Of a stretch of 64,000 nucleotides of DNA, positions 9,872-22,289 are shown one piece after another. This DNA is from Cladorhizidae sp. MBARI D1340-BT2. Its lineage: Eukaryota > Porifera > Demospongiae > Poecilosclerida > Cladorhizidae. The notes under the pieces are model-generated. The model searched no databases. It was not told where the DNA came from and saw only the letters and a list, made by a program, of their open reading frames with translations. The translations under genes were made by a program, and so were the position numbers. Position 1 is the stretch's first letter; every line of letters begins with the position of its first letter. The stretch is from positions 18,135,909 through 18,199,908 of the forward strand of contig JAQNBH010000011.1 of the NCBI GenBank assembly GCA_028752905.1. Reading direction: 5' to 3'.

Positions 9872-12390
9872 TCAATTACATTTAAGTTCAAATCTATCAA
9901 CAACATCATCAAGATCAACAGGAAAACTATATAATTATAATGAATATGCATCAATGCTAATGCGGATAATCTGTCCTGCCCCATGCTACTACGTAAAGGT
10001 TTTTAAAGGTACTATTGGCCCTCTTGTTCTCACATGATGTGACTGGAATAGTACATGCGATGCGCAGCAGTACGTAAAGGTTAGGAAAGTAATCCTTGCC
10101 ATACTCTTTCAGAGCTGATTGAAGGGTGGATGGCCGCTTGTCAGCATCTTGACTCTGCCACTTTGCCCTCCACCTTCACACCTCAGTAGACACAAGTGCA
10201 GTACTTGGCAAGTCATCATTATATAAAGAAATCAAGTCCTCAAAAGATATATCATCCCGAGTAGTGGTGATTATCATTCATGTGTTGAAATAAGTGGTCC
10301 AATAAAGTAAGCACAGCAGTTCTTCGATAGTATTCTTCCACAGAACTGTACTCAACATTATTTCTGTAAGTTTGTCGAGCAGATACACGTGGGACTTCAG
10401 GAACCACACCAACATCATGAGCTATAGCTTCAGCTTGCACATATATATATACCATGAATGTAACATTTCCTCTTGACAAATTACACAGTTCATTCAGTAC
10501 GTCTTTAACATCCATATAAGCTTTTTCCTTTCCCAGCAGATTGTAGTAGCCGTTCAGCGAGGTAATACTGCAGCTGTGCTGGGCACCAGCTTTAGTTGTA
10601 ATGACGATTATTTTTTATAAGTATATATATAGTGTATATTAAGATATATTGGTTTAATGTTTTAATGTTTGTTTGTTATTCTGTTTATTGGACATTGTAT
10701 TTAATATTGTATTATTTCTCACCATATATATATGTATATGAATAATATGTCTCTATAACTCATGAAATTTTTTTAACTATAATATAATTACTTTCCTTTT
10801 GTAATTTTATACTTATAGGTATATACTTAGAATTCATTGTTGCTATGAAAGATATTATAAAAGGAAAGGAAAGGTACATCTCGAGCAAGCCATTGGTCAC
10901 CACATATCCCAGTTCATATCCCCATATTATGTAGGATCACGTTCTGTAATTGCTTCCATTGCAGTTACAAGGAATTGATACAAAACATAAAAATTTCCAT
11001 AAGTTTCGTGCCAACTTGTTCTACAAAGATCCTTAACTTTAACAATGCTAGTTTCCTTATCAATTACTTTCTCAAGAAATAGTTACCATTTAGCACTATA
11101 ACGGAAGAAGTATGCTGTCTCAAGTAACAGTAGAATTCATATATATTACGAATAGGAGGTAAACTACAAGCTTCAACAATAAAAATAAGCACGTGACTAT
11201 TACAGTGGATATATGTGGCTTTAGGATTTTCTGCCAAGAGACGACCCTGCACACCCCTTGCACTAGACATATTGCTAGCACCATCATAGCCTTGCCCCCT
11301 ACAATCTTCAAAGTCTAAGTCAAACTTATTCAGTGCTTCTTTAATTGCAAGAGCCAAAACCTCTCCAGTGATCCTTTCTGTACTTATGAAACCAAAGAAT
11401 TCTTCTCTTACATTACAATTACTATCGACAAATCTTAACACTACTGACACCTGCTCACTGGATATATAAACGACTTCATCACTAAGAATAGAATAATATT
11501 TAACTTGTTTATTATATTATTGCATTTTTTTAAGCATCTTTCAAATGCTTGGCTAATGCAACATTTCCGGACCTCACAGAGTATTCAAGAAGTGCTAAAA
11601 AAATTCCCTCTGTTGACCTCAGAATCAGCTCTGCTATCATCTCTGTGACCTCAAATAGCTTGCCACAAAGAAGTATTGCATCAACCATACATCTTATTAT
11701 GTACCTACTTGTTGCTATGTTACTCTCATCTATATGCAGCAAACAATTCTTAATAGAAGACTCTGGACACACATGGGAAGACTTTAAAGCATCTGCCTGA
11801 GCTAAAGCCAGCTGATGGTACTGCGAACAGTTGTGACTGGCAAACTTTTTAGTTTTCCTAGATCATGCATCAAATCCATTACATACAAAATGACCCAAGA
11901 GAACACATAGCAAACAAAATATTCCATCTTCTACTTTACTATAAACAAACCAAGGGTTTTCAGCCAAGTATTTATGTTGACAAGACCTATTACAGCCATC
12001 TAAATAACTACTTGGAAATGTAAATGAACTATCAGGCTTAAAATGATTAACTAAAAGTGAATACTTGCACTCTGGAGCCAAATCTGTTTGGGGCATTGAG
12101 CGCATAAGCAAGCCAATATCGTTACACTTCTCAAAATCAATTGAAGCACTTGACGAAGAAGCAGCAGAAAAAGTGGACAAGGAAGTGCAGGGCAGATGAG
12201 ACGCAGAATGAGAGGGCAGGACAGAAGCGGAACATGAAGGCAGTAATAGCGCAGGCTCAGTAGGCTCAGGGGGAGACACAGACACAGAGCCTGAGGGCTG
12301 GGTGGGAGACACGCACCCAGAGAGTGCTCTGTGACAGACACAGAGGGCTGGGTAAGAATCACAGACACAGAGGGCTTGGAGGAGACACAA
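9872..12390 (-). pseudogene. hAT transposase relic, ZMYM1-like type
   Basis: Blocks run N to C on the minus strand. A TTF-type zinc-finger region (about 11870-12060) has KYLAENPWFVYSK and FCLLC. Next comes TSRYIIRCMVDAILLCGK with FLALLEYSVRSGNVALAKH (11530-11700). Then an RNase H-like core (11064-11450) has DCRGQGYDGASNMS and a cysteine-histidine pair in IHCNSHV. Then a linker (10252-10515) has VSARQTYRNNVEYSSVEEYY. The hAT dimerisation tail follows (PVTSC near 10040, MGQDRLSALALMHIHYN at 9930-9984), ending in a stop at about 9872. Stops, frameshifts and an AT-rich insertion (about 10600-10860) separate the blocks. The serine/proline-rich N-terminal 90 residues look non-ancestral. The outer terminal repeat lies at 12957-12977; the 3' one was not found. 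Confidence 0.8.
10600..10870. repeat. AT-rich insertion inside the hAT relic
   Basis: Low-complexity sequence with TATATATA tracts separates the RNase H-like block from the C-terminal linker of the hAT pseudogene. It carries no frame and interrupts what would have been continuous coding. Confidence 0.5.
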
Positions 12391-12956
12391 TGGATTGAAG
12401 CAGGAGACCCAGGAAGAGTGATAGGTACACAGCCGGAGATGGAAAAGTTTGTTTCCTATGCATTAAATGTGGAAATTTCTATGTAAATTAACTCTACTAG
12501 CTAGCAGTAGTGGCTGGCTGCAAGGACTATCTAGCTAGTACTAGTACAAGTTGGCAATCTATTCAATAGCATAATATTCTCATATTCTCAATCACTGCTC
12601 AGTTTAGATCAACTTACTTAGCTGGGGTTGCTTTGAAAAAAGCCTTTTAACTTTGACTGAGCCATGAGTAAGATATTTGTTGAGTGACAGGAGTCGACAG
12701 TAAATCTCGCTGGGAGGTAATGCTGAACATTTGGAACGACGATAAAGTTAAGGTTTAGTCTGGTGCAGCCACACCCCTACGTTTACCTCACTTGGAGGTG
12801 TGGCTTCACAGGTCAGCCAGAAGCAGAGTAAACATATATAGCTAGCTAAGAAATTTAAGCAAAATGCAAGAAAAGGCAAAAAGCATTACAGGTTTGTTGT
12901 ACAGTTAAGAGTTTGAGAAATTAGAGAAAAGGGGGCCTCGAACGAGACCCGGTCGA

Positions 12957-12977
12957 TCCCTTCTGGATCCGCCACTG
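12957..12977 (-). repeat. hAT 5' terminal inverted repeat
   Basis: On the minus strand this reads CAGTGGCGGATCCAGAAGGG, a CAG-start terminus typical of hAT elements. It lies about 590 bp upstream of the first recognisable hAT codons, so it plausibly bounds the element whose transposase relic runs from 12390 to 9872. Confidence 0.6.
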
Positions 12978-12979
12978 AC

Positions 12980-13365
12980 ATACCAGGGATGGACGAATTG
13001 ATCAAATCTCAAAGGTCAACAGGAAGCGTCAGTGTTCTATGACGACAGTTGTTTTCCTATATTTCTGTCACTCCTAAACTAGTTGAGTGGCTGATTGGCT
13101 CTGTGGCTCTGGCAATGTTGAGAAGTTACGATGTCATGTGCTAAACTTGATCAGCAATTGTATTCAGGTTATGCGAACTGCGAGCTTCTGCAAACAGTCT
13201 CCTTATTAAACAGTTTTTCTAACCTGTTTTCTTATTCTTGAATTCTATAGAAGTCAGCACATCACATGCATAGCTTTTTATCTGGAAGCTCGGATTAGCT
13301 GCAAAGCTAATTACATGTGCATGTGCTCGATTTGTAGTGTGTCTATCCCAGATCATTCACGTATG
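12980..13365. other. Unassigned sequence
   Basis: No coding frame, tandem repeat or transposon terminus was recognised between the hAT terminus and the Tigger relic. Confidence 0.5.
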
Positions 13366-13369
13366 GAAG

Positions 13370-13513
13370 GTAGTGGTGAAGAGAGCTTCTGAAGGAGTTG
13401 AGTCTGGCTACAGCTGGGGGCAACGTAAGAGAGCCATACTTTCTATTGAGAAGAAAATAGAGGTTTTGTATAAGCTGAAATGTCAGGGCACTTCACAGCT
13501 GTCCAGGGAGTAA
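13370..13513 (+). pseudogene. Tigger/pogo transposase N-terminal helix-turn-helix fragment
   Basis: The frame reads QRKRAILSIEKKIEVLYKLK, then GTSQLSRE and a stop. This matches the start of the CENP-B-type helix-turn-helix of Tigger transposases (compare KSLTIEEKVEILDQL at 38215). The rest of the transposase is missing. A Tigger-type terminal palindrome follows at 13645-13710. Confidence 0.6.
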
Positions 13514-13644
13514 GTTGGAATTTCTAGCCACTGTTTGTGATTTGTGACCTCTATAGGCAAGACTTGTTCATTTTTTGGCTTCAATGATGGTATAGGTATT
13601 TCATGTTTCAAATATGTACAAATTCATTGAGGTGTTTTAATAAA

Positions 13645-13710
13645 CCTCGGTTATCCGTAAATTCAGTTATCTGCAAGTGGTTAGTTCCTAGCCTTACAGA
13701 TAACTGAGGT
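13645..13710. repeat. Tigger-type terminal palindrome
   Basis: ACCTCGGTTATCCGTAA at about 13644-13660 pairs with TTACAGATAACTGAGGT at 13694-13710 in inverted orientation. ACCTCGGTTATC is typical of Tigger and related pogo termini. The full CAGTA start was not found on the distal side, so the element borders are uncertain. Confidence 0.55.
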
Positions 13711-13969
13711 ACTACTTTAGGAAAGGCATAAATGTTGGAAGTCTTCGTACGTCAATTTTAAGGGAAATAATAATCTCGTGAGCCAGACGTAGAGTTGAAT
13801 ATAATGTCTGGTGACTATATCCAGGTTTTCTTGTGCCAGATATAATCCTATTGGTCACATCATAACAGATATCATTATCAGCTCAAATAAGAATATGAGA
13901 CCGATATTTTATGTAAATAGCTCTTTGGCACGCTTAAGTTTAAACATCACTGGCACAAGCTATACTTAC

Positions 13970-14112
13970 CAGATATATATATATACACACATATATACAC
14001 ATAAACATATATATAATACATATACATATATATAATACATATATACATATATGCATATATAATATTCATATATATACATGAATTACATATATATATACGT
14101 GTATTACATATA
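13970..14112. repeat. TATA/CATA microsatellite
   Basis: Alternating ATATATAC and ACATATAT sequence over about 140 bp. Confidence 0.9.
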
Positions 14113-16040
14113 GGTTTATGTTCAAGGTTTCCATTACTTCCCTAGCCTAGCAAACTGTTGCACTGACTTATGTGGTTAGTTTGAACATTTTTCTTTGAGT
14201 GTAATTACTTATCGTTATAGAGGTGATCTGTTAAAAGAGCAATCTGACGTGTCTAATGCTCTACAGCAAGTACTGTAATGATATTCATAGAATAATAATA
14301 CCAGAAAATTCTCAATTACTTTTATGTAGTGTTCGTGATTACCTATTGATTTTGAGATGATAACCATGGAGCATGCTGGTGAGAGTGGAGTGCCGTTTTC
14401 CGTTGGTACAGAGCTGGCGGCTCCTGGTGAGCAAGCAGTTGCTGCAAGTTATCAACTTTGCTGCATGTCCTGAGAGAAGCCGAGAGGAAACCAAGCGACC
14501 ACCAACAGAGAATCACATAGGGTACATGTACTGATGTAGACTTGGCAAGGTCAGACAGAGGTCATTTGGTTTTTAGCGACCTGTCTTCATGATAGGCCTT
14601 ATATGTCAGTATATGAAGAGCCTGTTATAGTTCCATAAATTACAGCACTAATACATCGTGAATTTAATCTAAGAATGCCTCACTGACAACAATCACATGG
14701 ATCTCCATATCCTATTGTTTGTGAGTTATTACTAGTGAAATAAATATTGTAAAGTGCCCAAATAGTATTCCACCACATTCAAGTTATAGCAAAATACTGC
14801 AAAATCTGTTGCCCTTATAGATATTAAGTATACCAATTGTCTCCAGCCCTGATTATTAGGCTATACATGACTTGAACCAGCAAAGACCAATCATTTTGCT
14901 GGCTGGATTGCATTATGACTGAGGAGGATGGGGAAGAGGACTGCTATATACATGATGGCTGAGGGCAGCCACCACTGAGGAAGAAACACAGTCAAGGCGG
15001 CTGTTATCGTCCCGGCCAGGAAGAACTTGTCCAGTAAACTAAAGCTGGGAGGTTACAGATATGATCAGGATTGAAGAAACTGAAGACTGCAGAGCTGATG
15101 CAAGTAATGAGAGCACATGCATGAAGGTGGGGCTTTATCTGGTGTTTATTAATGCACCATTATTAACACCACGCTGCTCTATTCCATTATTAATAGTATG
15201 CAAGTCAACAAAACCAGCCCATTATCATGCCCAGATGCAAATAGATTCTAGAGTGTGACACACTCCACATCGCACATGCTTTTCTATCATCTGCCATCCC
15301 CACAAGCCTCAGCTGTTGATATCCTACAATCCATTGTGGTATAAAATATTGTCGATACACACCACACCCACATAAAACCTGGGTACTCATAAGCATGCTG
15401 GTGGGTAGATGCATGCTCTTTGTTAGACGTTGGGAGGGTTGTGTTGATCTTTATGATAAGAGCATCTCTTAAGCAACCAGCTAAGACAGTAACATATTAT
15501 TATAGTGAATGTACACAGAATAGTATGTCAAATGCATAAACTAACTATTAAGTATAACTAAAATACTGTCACATGTCACATGATTATTATATTAAAGAGA
15601 CATGCATGCACAGCCCTGCATATGATGCCATATACTATATCGTCACAGCAGGTAACTCTTTTAAAACCACATACACAATTAGTATATAATTATACAGATT
15701 ATAGAGGAAGTATAATATCAATACAGTATTTGCATAATCGAATTTAAAAGGTAAAGGATCATAAAACTGATTGTGATCCACATACAGTCTTGTTTGCTTT
15801 CTATTTTGACTGATTAATCCAACATACTAGAAGTTGTTGTTGTTGTTATTGTTTAAAAATGCTTACATTTGTTTTGTTGTTGGTGTTTTAGAGTTCCACT
15901 CAGTGGCAATCAAACCTCAGCACACCAATGAGCCACTCCTATTAATCACCTCATCTAACTTATTATTATTGTAGTGCAGTACAGAAATGGCACATGCATA
16001 CCCATAACTTGTTGTTTTGTTGTTAGAGTTAGCCAGTGCT
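14113..16040. other. Unassigned sequence
   Basis: Short frames only, none with recognisable motifs. No splice-bounded exon, transposon end or tandem array was seen. Confidence 0.5.
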
Positions 16041-16044
16041 TAGT

Positions 16045-16255
16045 TGCAAGAGTTGCAGAGGAGCCTCCAGATGCTTTAAAGACATGACAAGACTTGCATA
16101 CTCCAGATCCTTCAAGGACTAGACAAGAGATTGATCTTTCAAGGACTTGGTGAGAGTTGCATATTCCAGGTCCTTAAAAGTTTTGGCTGGAGTTATATAA
16201 TCCAGAGACCCTCAAGGTCTAGCAAGAATCGCAGAGGAGAACTCCAGAACTAACC
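16045..16255. repeat. Degenerate tandem repeat, about 40 bp
   Basis: About five imperfect units contain versions of AGAGTTGCATATTCCAGGTC followed by CTTCAAGGACT. The last unit returns to GCAGAGGAG as in the first. Confidence 0.65.
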
Positions 16256-16865
16256 AAACAGCAGATGCTCTTCTATACCTTGTTCATTGCTAATGTAGAC
16301 ACACATAATATTATATGCTTGCATAGTGGCCTGCTTTTGCTTGTTTTTGTTTGACATCAGTAAATCAACTGACCACTCAGTCAACATTCAGCTGTACAGC
16401 ATAGCATAGCCCAATCCTGTGAAGAATGTCCCTTACCCAACTCTGATTATAAAAAGCACATGAGCTAGCTTGACTGCATCATCGATAAATGCCTTTCTAC
16501 TGAGTTATGGATGTGCATTGGAAGATTCTGGTGCTAGAGTTTTTACAAATGGACCTCTTGTATGCAAGTTATGTGTGGGAGGAAACAGTGACAGATACAT
16601 ATGATACATGCATAGATCCTTGAGATGATTTTACACCTTCTATGTCTTTTTGGAATGCGGTTTACTACTTTAGTGAAGGGTTTAGGGTACACTGCAAATC
16701 TTTTTGGTCATAATAGCATCGACAACAACATTAATTTTAGGCAGCTGTGAGTTTTAGCCCTTTGGATTTTGGGGCTTTATCTTCCATTTTTGAAAGTGGA
16801 TCAAACAAATCTAGGCATAGTAATAGCAAACTTCCTGATAACTTTAGACTATGACCTGGATAACT

Positions 16866-16952
16866 ACCAACCCACTGCAGCTAATAAGGATATAGATATT
16901 CAATCCACTGCAGCTGAAGATAATATAGATAGTCAACCCACTGCAGCTGAAT
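16866..16952 (+). repeat. Three-copy 36-39 bp tandem repeat
   Basis: Three units contain CAACCCACTGCAGCT or CAATCCACTGCAGCTGAAGA. It is open in one frame, giving repeated QPTAA / QSTAAE peptides, but the surrounding 61-codon frame has no recognisable domain. I treat it as a repeat rather than a gene. Confidence 0.7.
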
Positions 16953-16954
16953 AA

Positions 16955-19790
16955 CTTTGAGTTAGCGTAGCGGCAACTACGTTTGCTTCAATCTGTGCTG
17001 GTTGGCAAACAGCAGGTAAAGCAATCATTGGGAAATGGCATATGAAACAAATAATAAGTGTGCTAGCTCTGAGAATAAGGTCACTAAACAGCACTAGCCT
17101 CTCACACTCACTCTGAAGCCAAAGCCACTTCTTTTGCCAACGCTGACTCAACTTGAAGGATGTTGAAATAACAGCTGTACCATTGCTACTTTCTTGAGAG
17201 CAGGGCTACACTTTTTTGTGTGCATCCTCCAGGTCAGCTGATAGAATATGTAATTATATTTTACTTCAACTGACCAACTAGTCTTATCCATAGTAAATGT
17301 TTCAGCAATTTCTGGAAAATATGTACCACAAGCGACACAGACTAACACAAATAAGTTTCTCAATGTATGTCTCTTTCCCCTCATTGTTCAGTGTCTTTGA
17401 ATAACTATGCATCTGTTGTACTAGTCATTGTCCCTACACTCCATTTCTGCTTTTGCTAGCCAGGGCTGACAATCCACCCTACAGGGAAGTGCTGTTGTTG
17501 TTTAGAACCAGAAGTGATAAGGTTGTTGTATTTTTTCAATCAACATAATTGTAGAGGTGACTATAATAATTATGAGCACATTGAAATACTATAACATGCA
17601 TTTTCAAAACATATTTCATGTGGACTCAAATGTTTATACTATGGACTACTGTGGGCATGCCTTTAGCATCCATTACTAGTAGTCATTCCATACTGTATAG
17701 GTTAGTAACTAACATAGCACTCCATGATAACCATCAAGTTGTCTTATGTCAAACACAACAACATAACACAGCTTATACTTCGTCATTTATTTCAAATTTC
17801 TAAATTATAATGTATAACTACGTACCTGATGCTGTTCCCAAGAGAGCGCACAGAATAGCAAAGCTCTTCATTTGGATTATCTGTTCGCACAAAAAAGTGG
17901 CTACTAGTAGGATCAAAACTTTTTCTTAGAGAGGCTATATACTTGCGAGAAGAACAGCACAGCAAGAGGAACAAGGTCGTCCTAGTCCATTATTTTTTTC
18001 CTGTGTATATTTTTTGGAGCTCCCAGGATTTACCGCAAGGACGATCATAGTGGGCGGAGCTCACTTATGGACTACACAAGTGAACTAGTTCTGTCAATGC
18101 CCATAATGGAAGTGATTGAGTATGCAGACCTGTCAAATAGAATTCGTGCTGTAGAGGGTCAGATTCCACTTTATGAATGATCAAATTTCACGGCCGATTT
18201 TTTTTAGACATTGCTCTACCAATGTACACTTTTTCCAGAGACGTGCACTCTCCTCCCCACCATCACCACAAGCTGTGCTCAGGCTTGCCCCACAATAACC
18301 GTATTTTCTGGTCGGAAGAATTGGTGTTTGAAGTAAGCACACTCCATGGGAAGTGAATGGTTTATTACATTGGTATGCATGCCTGCCTTGGTGGATTATG
18401 CTAGAACTTCTACATATTTTTCTACTCATTATTTGTCCTTTCTTTCTACTTATTGTTCTTTCCAAATGTTTATACCAATTATGTTGACTGACTGATTACT
18501 TACTAAGTTGAGCTACGCCTACCAATAATTGTATGACACAGGAAAATGTGTTGTTGTTCATGACTATCAATGAATTTGTGAGTATTACACATCCATTTTA
18601 CTGTATATATGAACCAAATTATAGGGCTGGAAAGCTTACAAAATTTGCTACAATCTGGTATAACTTTCTTTTCCTTCCACAACCTACAGTTAAGGGATAA
18701 GAAGTTGAAGTGTCGTTAGTGCTGAGCTTACTTGTGAGCTTGCTACTAGTTTCATTGTAAGGCAGAGGTTCACTGATTTGTCTCAGGGAGGAAGGGAGCA
18801 CCATTAGCCCAGTGTTCTGCATGTAGTAAACTCAGGTGCTGTTTGAAGTGGGAGTTATATACTACATACAACAGCTGGGAATAAGTAGGATCTTGTGAAT
18901 AGATGAGTAGACTTCCTCCCTCCATGAAGAGTACTAGGCTCACTCCTGTTCAGTGAACTTTTTTATTCCTGAAACCAACCAATAAACAGCAGTTTTGCAA
19001 TGCATTCTGAGATGAATTAGCATCAAGCTCACACGGAGGCTCAGCACTTACACCAATTTCACTTTCCTTCCTCAACCATAGCTTGCACAAAGACAATCAG
19101 ATTGTGATAGAGTTTGTTAGCTTTGCAGTCCTGTACATATATGCAAATAATGCATATCTAATGCTCACAAAATCATTCAAAATTTTCCTATGTAGCATAG
19201 AATTAGTGATTCTATAGGTAAGCATGGCTGCATGTACGTGACATAATGGTGTAAGTCCCGTGTCAATAAGTTGAAGTTCCACTTCATGTTTAGTAGTAAC
19301 AGTAGATGTTGATCGGGTAACTTGAGTCATGTTTCCAAAAATTGACAACCACACTAGCCATCCCTTTTTGCTGCAATCCAGAAACAGAATAGTTGCTGAT
19401 GTGTATTACAACACATGGAATCTTCTGCTACTAGAAACAGAGATAGAAGATAAGATGAATTTCAAGGTGTTTCGATACTTTCACAGTTTTAACATCTGCC
19501 AGTTCTAATCTTAGCAATGCATGGGCACTCTAGAAGTCTTTTTGTGACTAATAGCAGCGAATATATGCCAATGTGTGTTTCTGCAGAGATATGAGCTCTG
19601 TTATTTTTGGATGTTCGTTGTCCACCATTTTAAAAACTAGGTCAAACTAATGTTGTGAGAGCTATATACTTCCTAACTGCATGCACATTTGCTACACTTC
19701 ATGTCACATAATGTTTACTACTATATATTTATTCATAATTCACATAATATGTTGTAGTTTTGGAATTTGGAAAATAATTTTACCCTAGAA
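16955..19790. other. Unassigned sequence
   Basis: Nothing recognisable was found across 2.8 kb. Frames are shorter than 100 codons, without motifs, and no tandem array was seen. Confidence 0.5.
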
Positions 19791-20344
19791 TAGAGCCTTA
19801 GGGTATCAGTAGGTCATTGGTTATATTAAAAAACAAAAAAGACCTAAGGTGATACCTTGTGAAACCCCAGAATGGAGTGGCAAGTTAGTTGAGAATGAAC
19901 TGTCTATTGCATAGTGCTTAAGTGAGGTTTAGAGAAAAAGTTAGGTCACAAGAATTATTAGTTAGACCTGACCAATTGTTCCTGGGGAAGAATAGTCGCA
20001 ACAAGTAGAGTAAACCTCATCAGTAGTTGGCACTCAAATAACTTGAATAAAGTGCAAAGGAGTGATATGGGTCAATAACTAGCTGGATCAGCTGCAGATT
20101 TCCCGGCTTGAGGATGGCAATGATTTTATCCTTTCTCCAATTTGATGGTACGACACCAGTTGCATGGACTGTGGTGAAAAATGAAGTCAACCATATGGGT
20201 CCACTGGTTCCCAGATTCTTCAGGAATTCAGGGTACATGTCATCGACACCTGTGGCTCTCCTTGCTTTGGTAAACGAGAGATTAGCTCTGATGTACGGGT
20301 CACAGAAATGGATATTAGTGGTGATGAGGAGAGGGTCTTTGTAA

Positions 20345-20450
20345 TCAATTGATTGAGGATGGAGAAATCAAATCCGTCAGGTTATGTCTTATGTAGGTTG
20401 CAATGCACCATATTTAGCATGTAACAACAAGCTTGAAGGCATAAATGTGA
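20345..20450. repeat. 106-bp direct repeat, copy 1
   Basis: Identical by eye to 21278-21383, starting TCAATTGATTGAGGATGGAG and ending GGCATAAATGTGA. The copies are 933 bp apart within the LINE relic. This copy lies between the linker frame and the reverse transcriptase block, where it disrupts the order. Confidence 0.9.
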
Positions 20451-21277
20451 CATAAAGGGTTTTTTCCACATCCCATCGGGCTTCTTTTATGGTAGCCATC
20501 GAACTGGCCTAGCAGACTGCATTTGTTGAAACCCAAGGTGGGTTGGTGAACAGTGGGTAAAGCTGCTTCAAGATATCAAGGAGATTCCCGGACTTCCTAC
20601 TATATAGAGATTGTGAAATTGAGTTCTTTGGACAGACTCTAGCCAGCATTGTGTACTGGCTAACTAAATGATCTAAGAGCTCTGTAACAACATCAGGGTC
20701 ATCCGAAGCTTTCCATTGTTTCAGAAGTTCCTCAGTGGCTGGCAAAACCCACGATTTATTTGTGTTTTTGGATCCTACAAAAGCTGGTATAACTCTCAGG
20801 GGCAGAGTTAAGCTTACCTTTAATTTCATCTGTGAAACCTTCCCAGTTTGTTTTGCTGAAATTCAGTGGAGGAGTGACTTAGAATTAATCATAGGAATCT
20901 GAATACCAATATGAATCAAAGCTGTTTGATTCTGGTTATGTATGTAATGGGAGAAGATCTTTTGGGAGGCATAATGCGGATCGCCATCAACCTGTTTAGA
21001 ACAAAACACAGGTCAGGATTGGAGTCATTCCTCCATCTGTATAAATGGAAAGAGCCTGGCTGCTTGGCCTCGTACAGAAGATAACGATCACTGGCAGAGG
21101 CCCAAGTCGTCAGTTGTTATAGGACTCCTCTTCTGTAGTATATGACTATATAGAAATCACCAGCAATGATAGTATTAACAGGAAGTATTTGGTGCCACTT
21201 AGCTTGAGGTGGTTTGTACACATTTGTGATGATGGTATCCCCAACCTTCACAGTTGTCATGGAGACATTTCTTGTGC

Positions 21278-21383
21278 TCAATTGATTGAGGATGGAGAAA
21301 TCAAATCCGTCAGGTTATGTCTTATGTAGGTTGCAATGCACCATATTTAGCATGTAACAACAAGCTTGAAGGCATAAATGTGA
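21278..21383. repeat. 106-bp direct repeat, copy 2
   Basis: Same sequence as 20345-20450 with no mismatch seen. It lies at the 5' side of the LINE endonuclease region. Because flanking LINE sequence is heavily mutated, complete identity implies recent duplication, gene conversion or an assembly error. Confidence 0.9.
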
Positions 21384-21399
21384 AGCTTTAAGGCTGAAA

Positions 21400-22100
21400 T
21401 CATCGCTAATATGAATTCTTGCAAAAGGAGGATGTCACATTACGGTCCTTGGCAGATCATGACAAGTAATCACACCTTGCTCAAGACAGACCTTCCAAAT
21501 AAAGTTGATGGGTGTGAAGGGTTTTCCCTATGTTACGGAAGGAGTGACCCTGAGAATAGCCATTAGTAGACTTGTTTGGCCAGTTTATCATTGTGGTACT
21601 CGACAAGAAAGTCAATAACAACGTCAATTAGATGACATATAGTAATATATAGAGGGAACTCATGAAGGTTGTCATCCCCCACCCATAGAAGGTGGTAGCT
21701 TGTTTGGTAAGGAACTAGCTTAAAGCAATTATTTAAAAAGTAGATTATTCTGATTTACATTAGTCAGCTCATATCCTCTATTGCAGCATGCAGAACCAAT
21801 AATAATATACTTTTTAATTTTTAAGTTAATGCATTACATGGAGATGGTAGTTTTTTTATTCACAAAAATGTGAAAGTTTGAAACGTCATCAATTCAGTAA
21901 GAAATCTTCACATTTATATACACAGTACAGAAGTGAACACTTAACTGAGAAGTTACTTGCATCATAGCACAGACCTTCAACAAAACCCGGTACCTGAAAA
22001 GCTCTAATTATGGGTCATGGTTGTGAGAGAGGAGAGAAGCTTTGTCAGTGCATGGGAAATTGGCATCAATGAACTCTCTCTTTTGGCATAATATCATTAC
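21400..22100. other. Unassigned sequence, possibly LINE 5' region
   Basis: The first 200 bp may still belong to the LINE relic, because minus-strand fragments of similar texture continue. No motif supports this. The rest holds nothing recognisable. Confidence 0.4.
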
Positions 22101-22289
22101 AATAACCTTCTCAATAATCACTTGAAATTGTATTCTCTCGATATTTTGACTAGATGCTCTAGCCTTCATCAGGAATAATGAATTTATTACAGGAATAATG
22201 AATTTATTCCAGAAATAATGAATTTATTCCTGGACTAGAATGAAACATCGAGAGAATACAATTTCAAGTTGATTATGGAGAAGGTTATT
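22101..22289. mobile_element. Foldback MITE with about 44-bp terminal inverted repeats
   Basis: The left arm AATAACCTTCTCAATAATCA...TTGAAATTGTATTCTCTCG (22101-22143) pairs with the right arm at about 22246-22289, with only a few mismatches. The centre carries GCCTTCATCA and about three tandem copies of GGAATAATGAATTTATT. There is no coding. A similar core (TATATTTTGGCTAGCCTTCA) lies inside a smaller foldback at 56166-56243. Confidence 0.75.

Larger units (their letters stand above)
19797..21400 (-). pseudogene. LINE relic with APE-type endonuclease and reverse transcriptase N-terminus
   Basis: On the minus strand an endonuclease part reads GDTIITNVYKPPQAKWHQ then IIAGDF (about 21160-21260), and later WRNDSNPDLCFV (about 21000-21050). 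NVYKPP, AGDF(N) and the S(N)PDL box are apurinic-type endonuclease signatures of LINEs. A linker frame follows (20509-20829: PATEELLKQWKASDD, YSRKSGNLLDILKQL). Reverse transcriptase motifs come next: YPEFLKNLGTSGPIW and VVPSNWRKDKIIAILKPG (20130-20238), then SGVSQGITLGLFCFLI (about 19820-19880), the usual GVPQG motif altered. The YADD box and everything downstream are absent. Multiple stops and frameshifts are present. A 106-bp exact duplication (20345-20450 and 21278-21383) is embedded. Confidence 0.8.

Noticed and set aside
9243..10037. Plus-strand frames of 118 and 111 codons
   Set aside because: They are antisense shadows of the LINE tail and hAT C-terminus, which have recognisable motifs on the minus strand.
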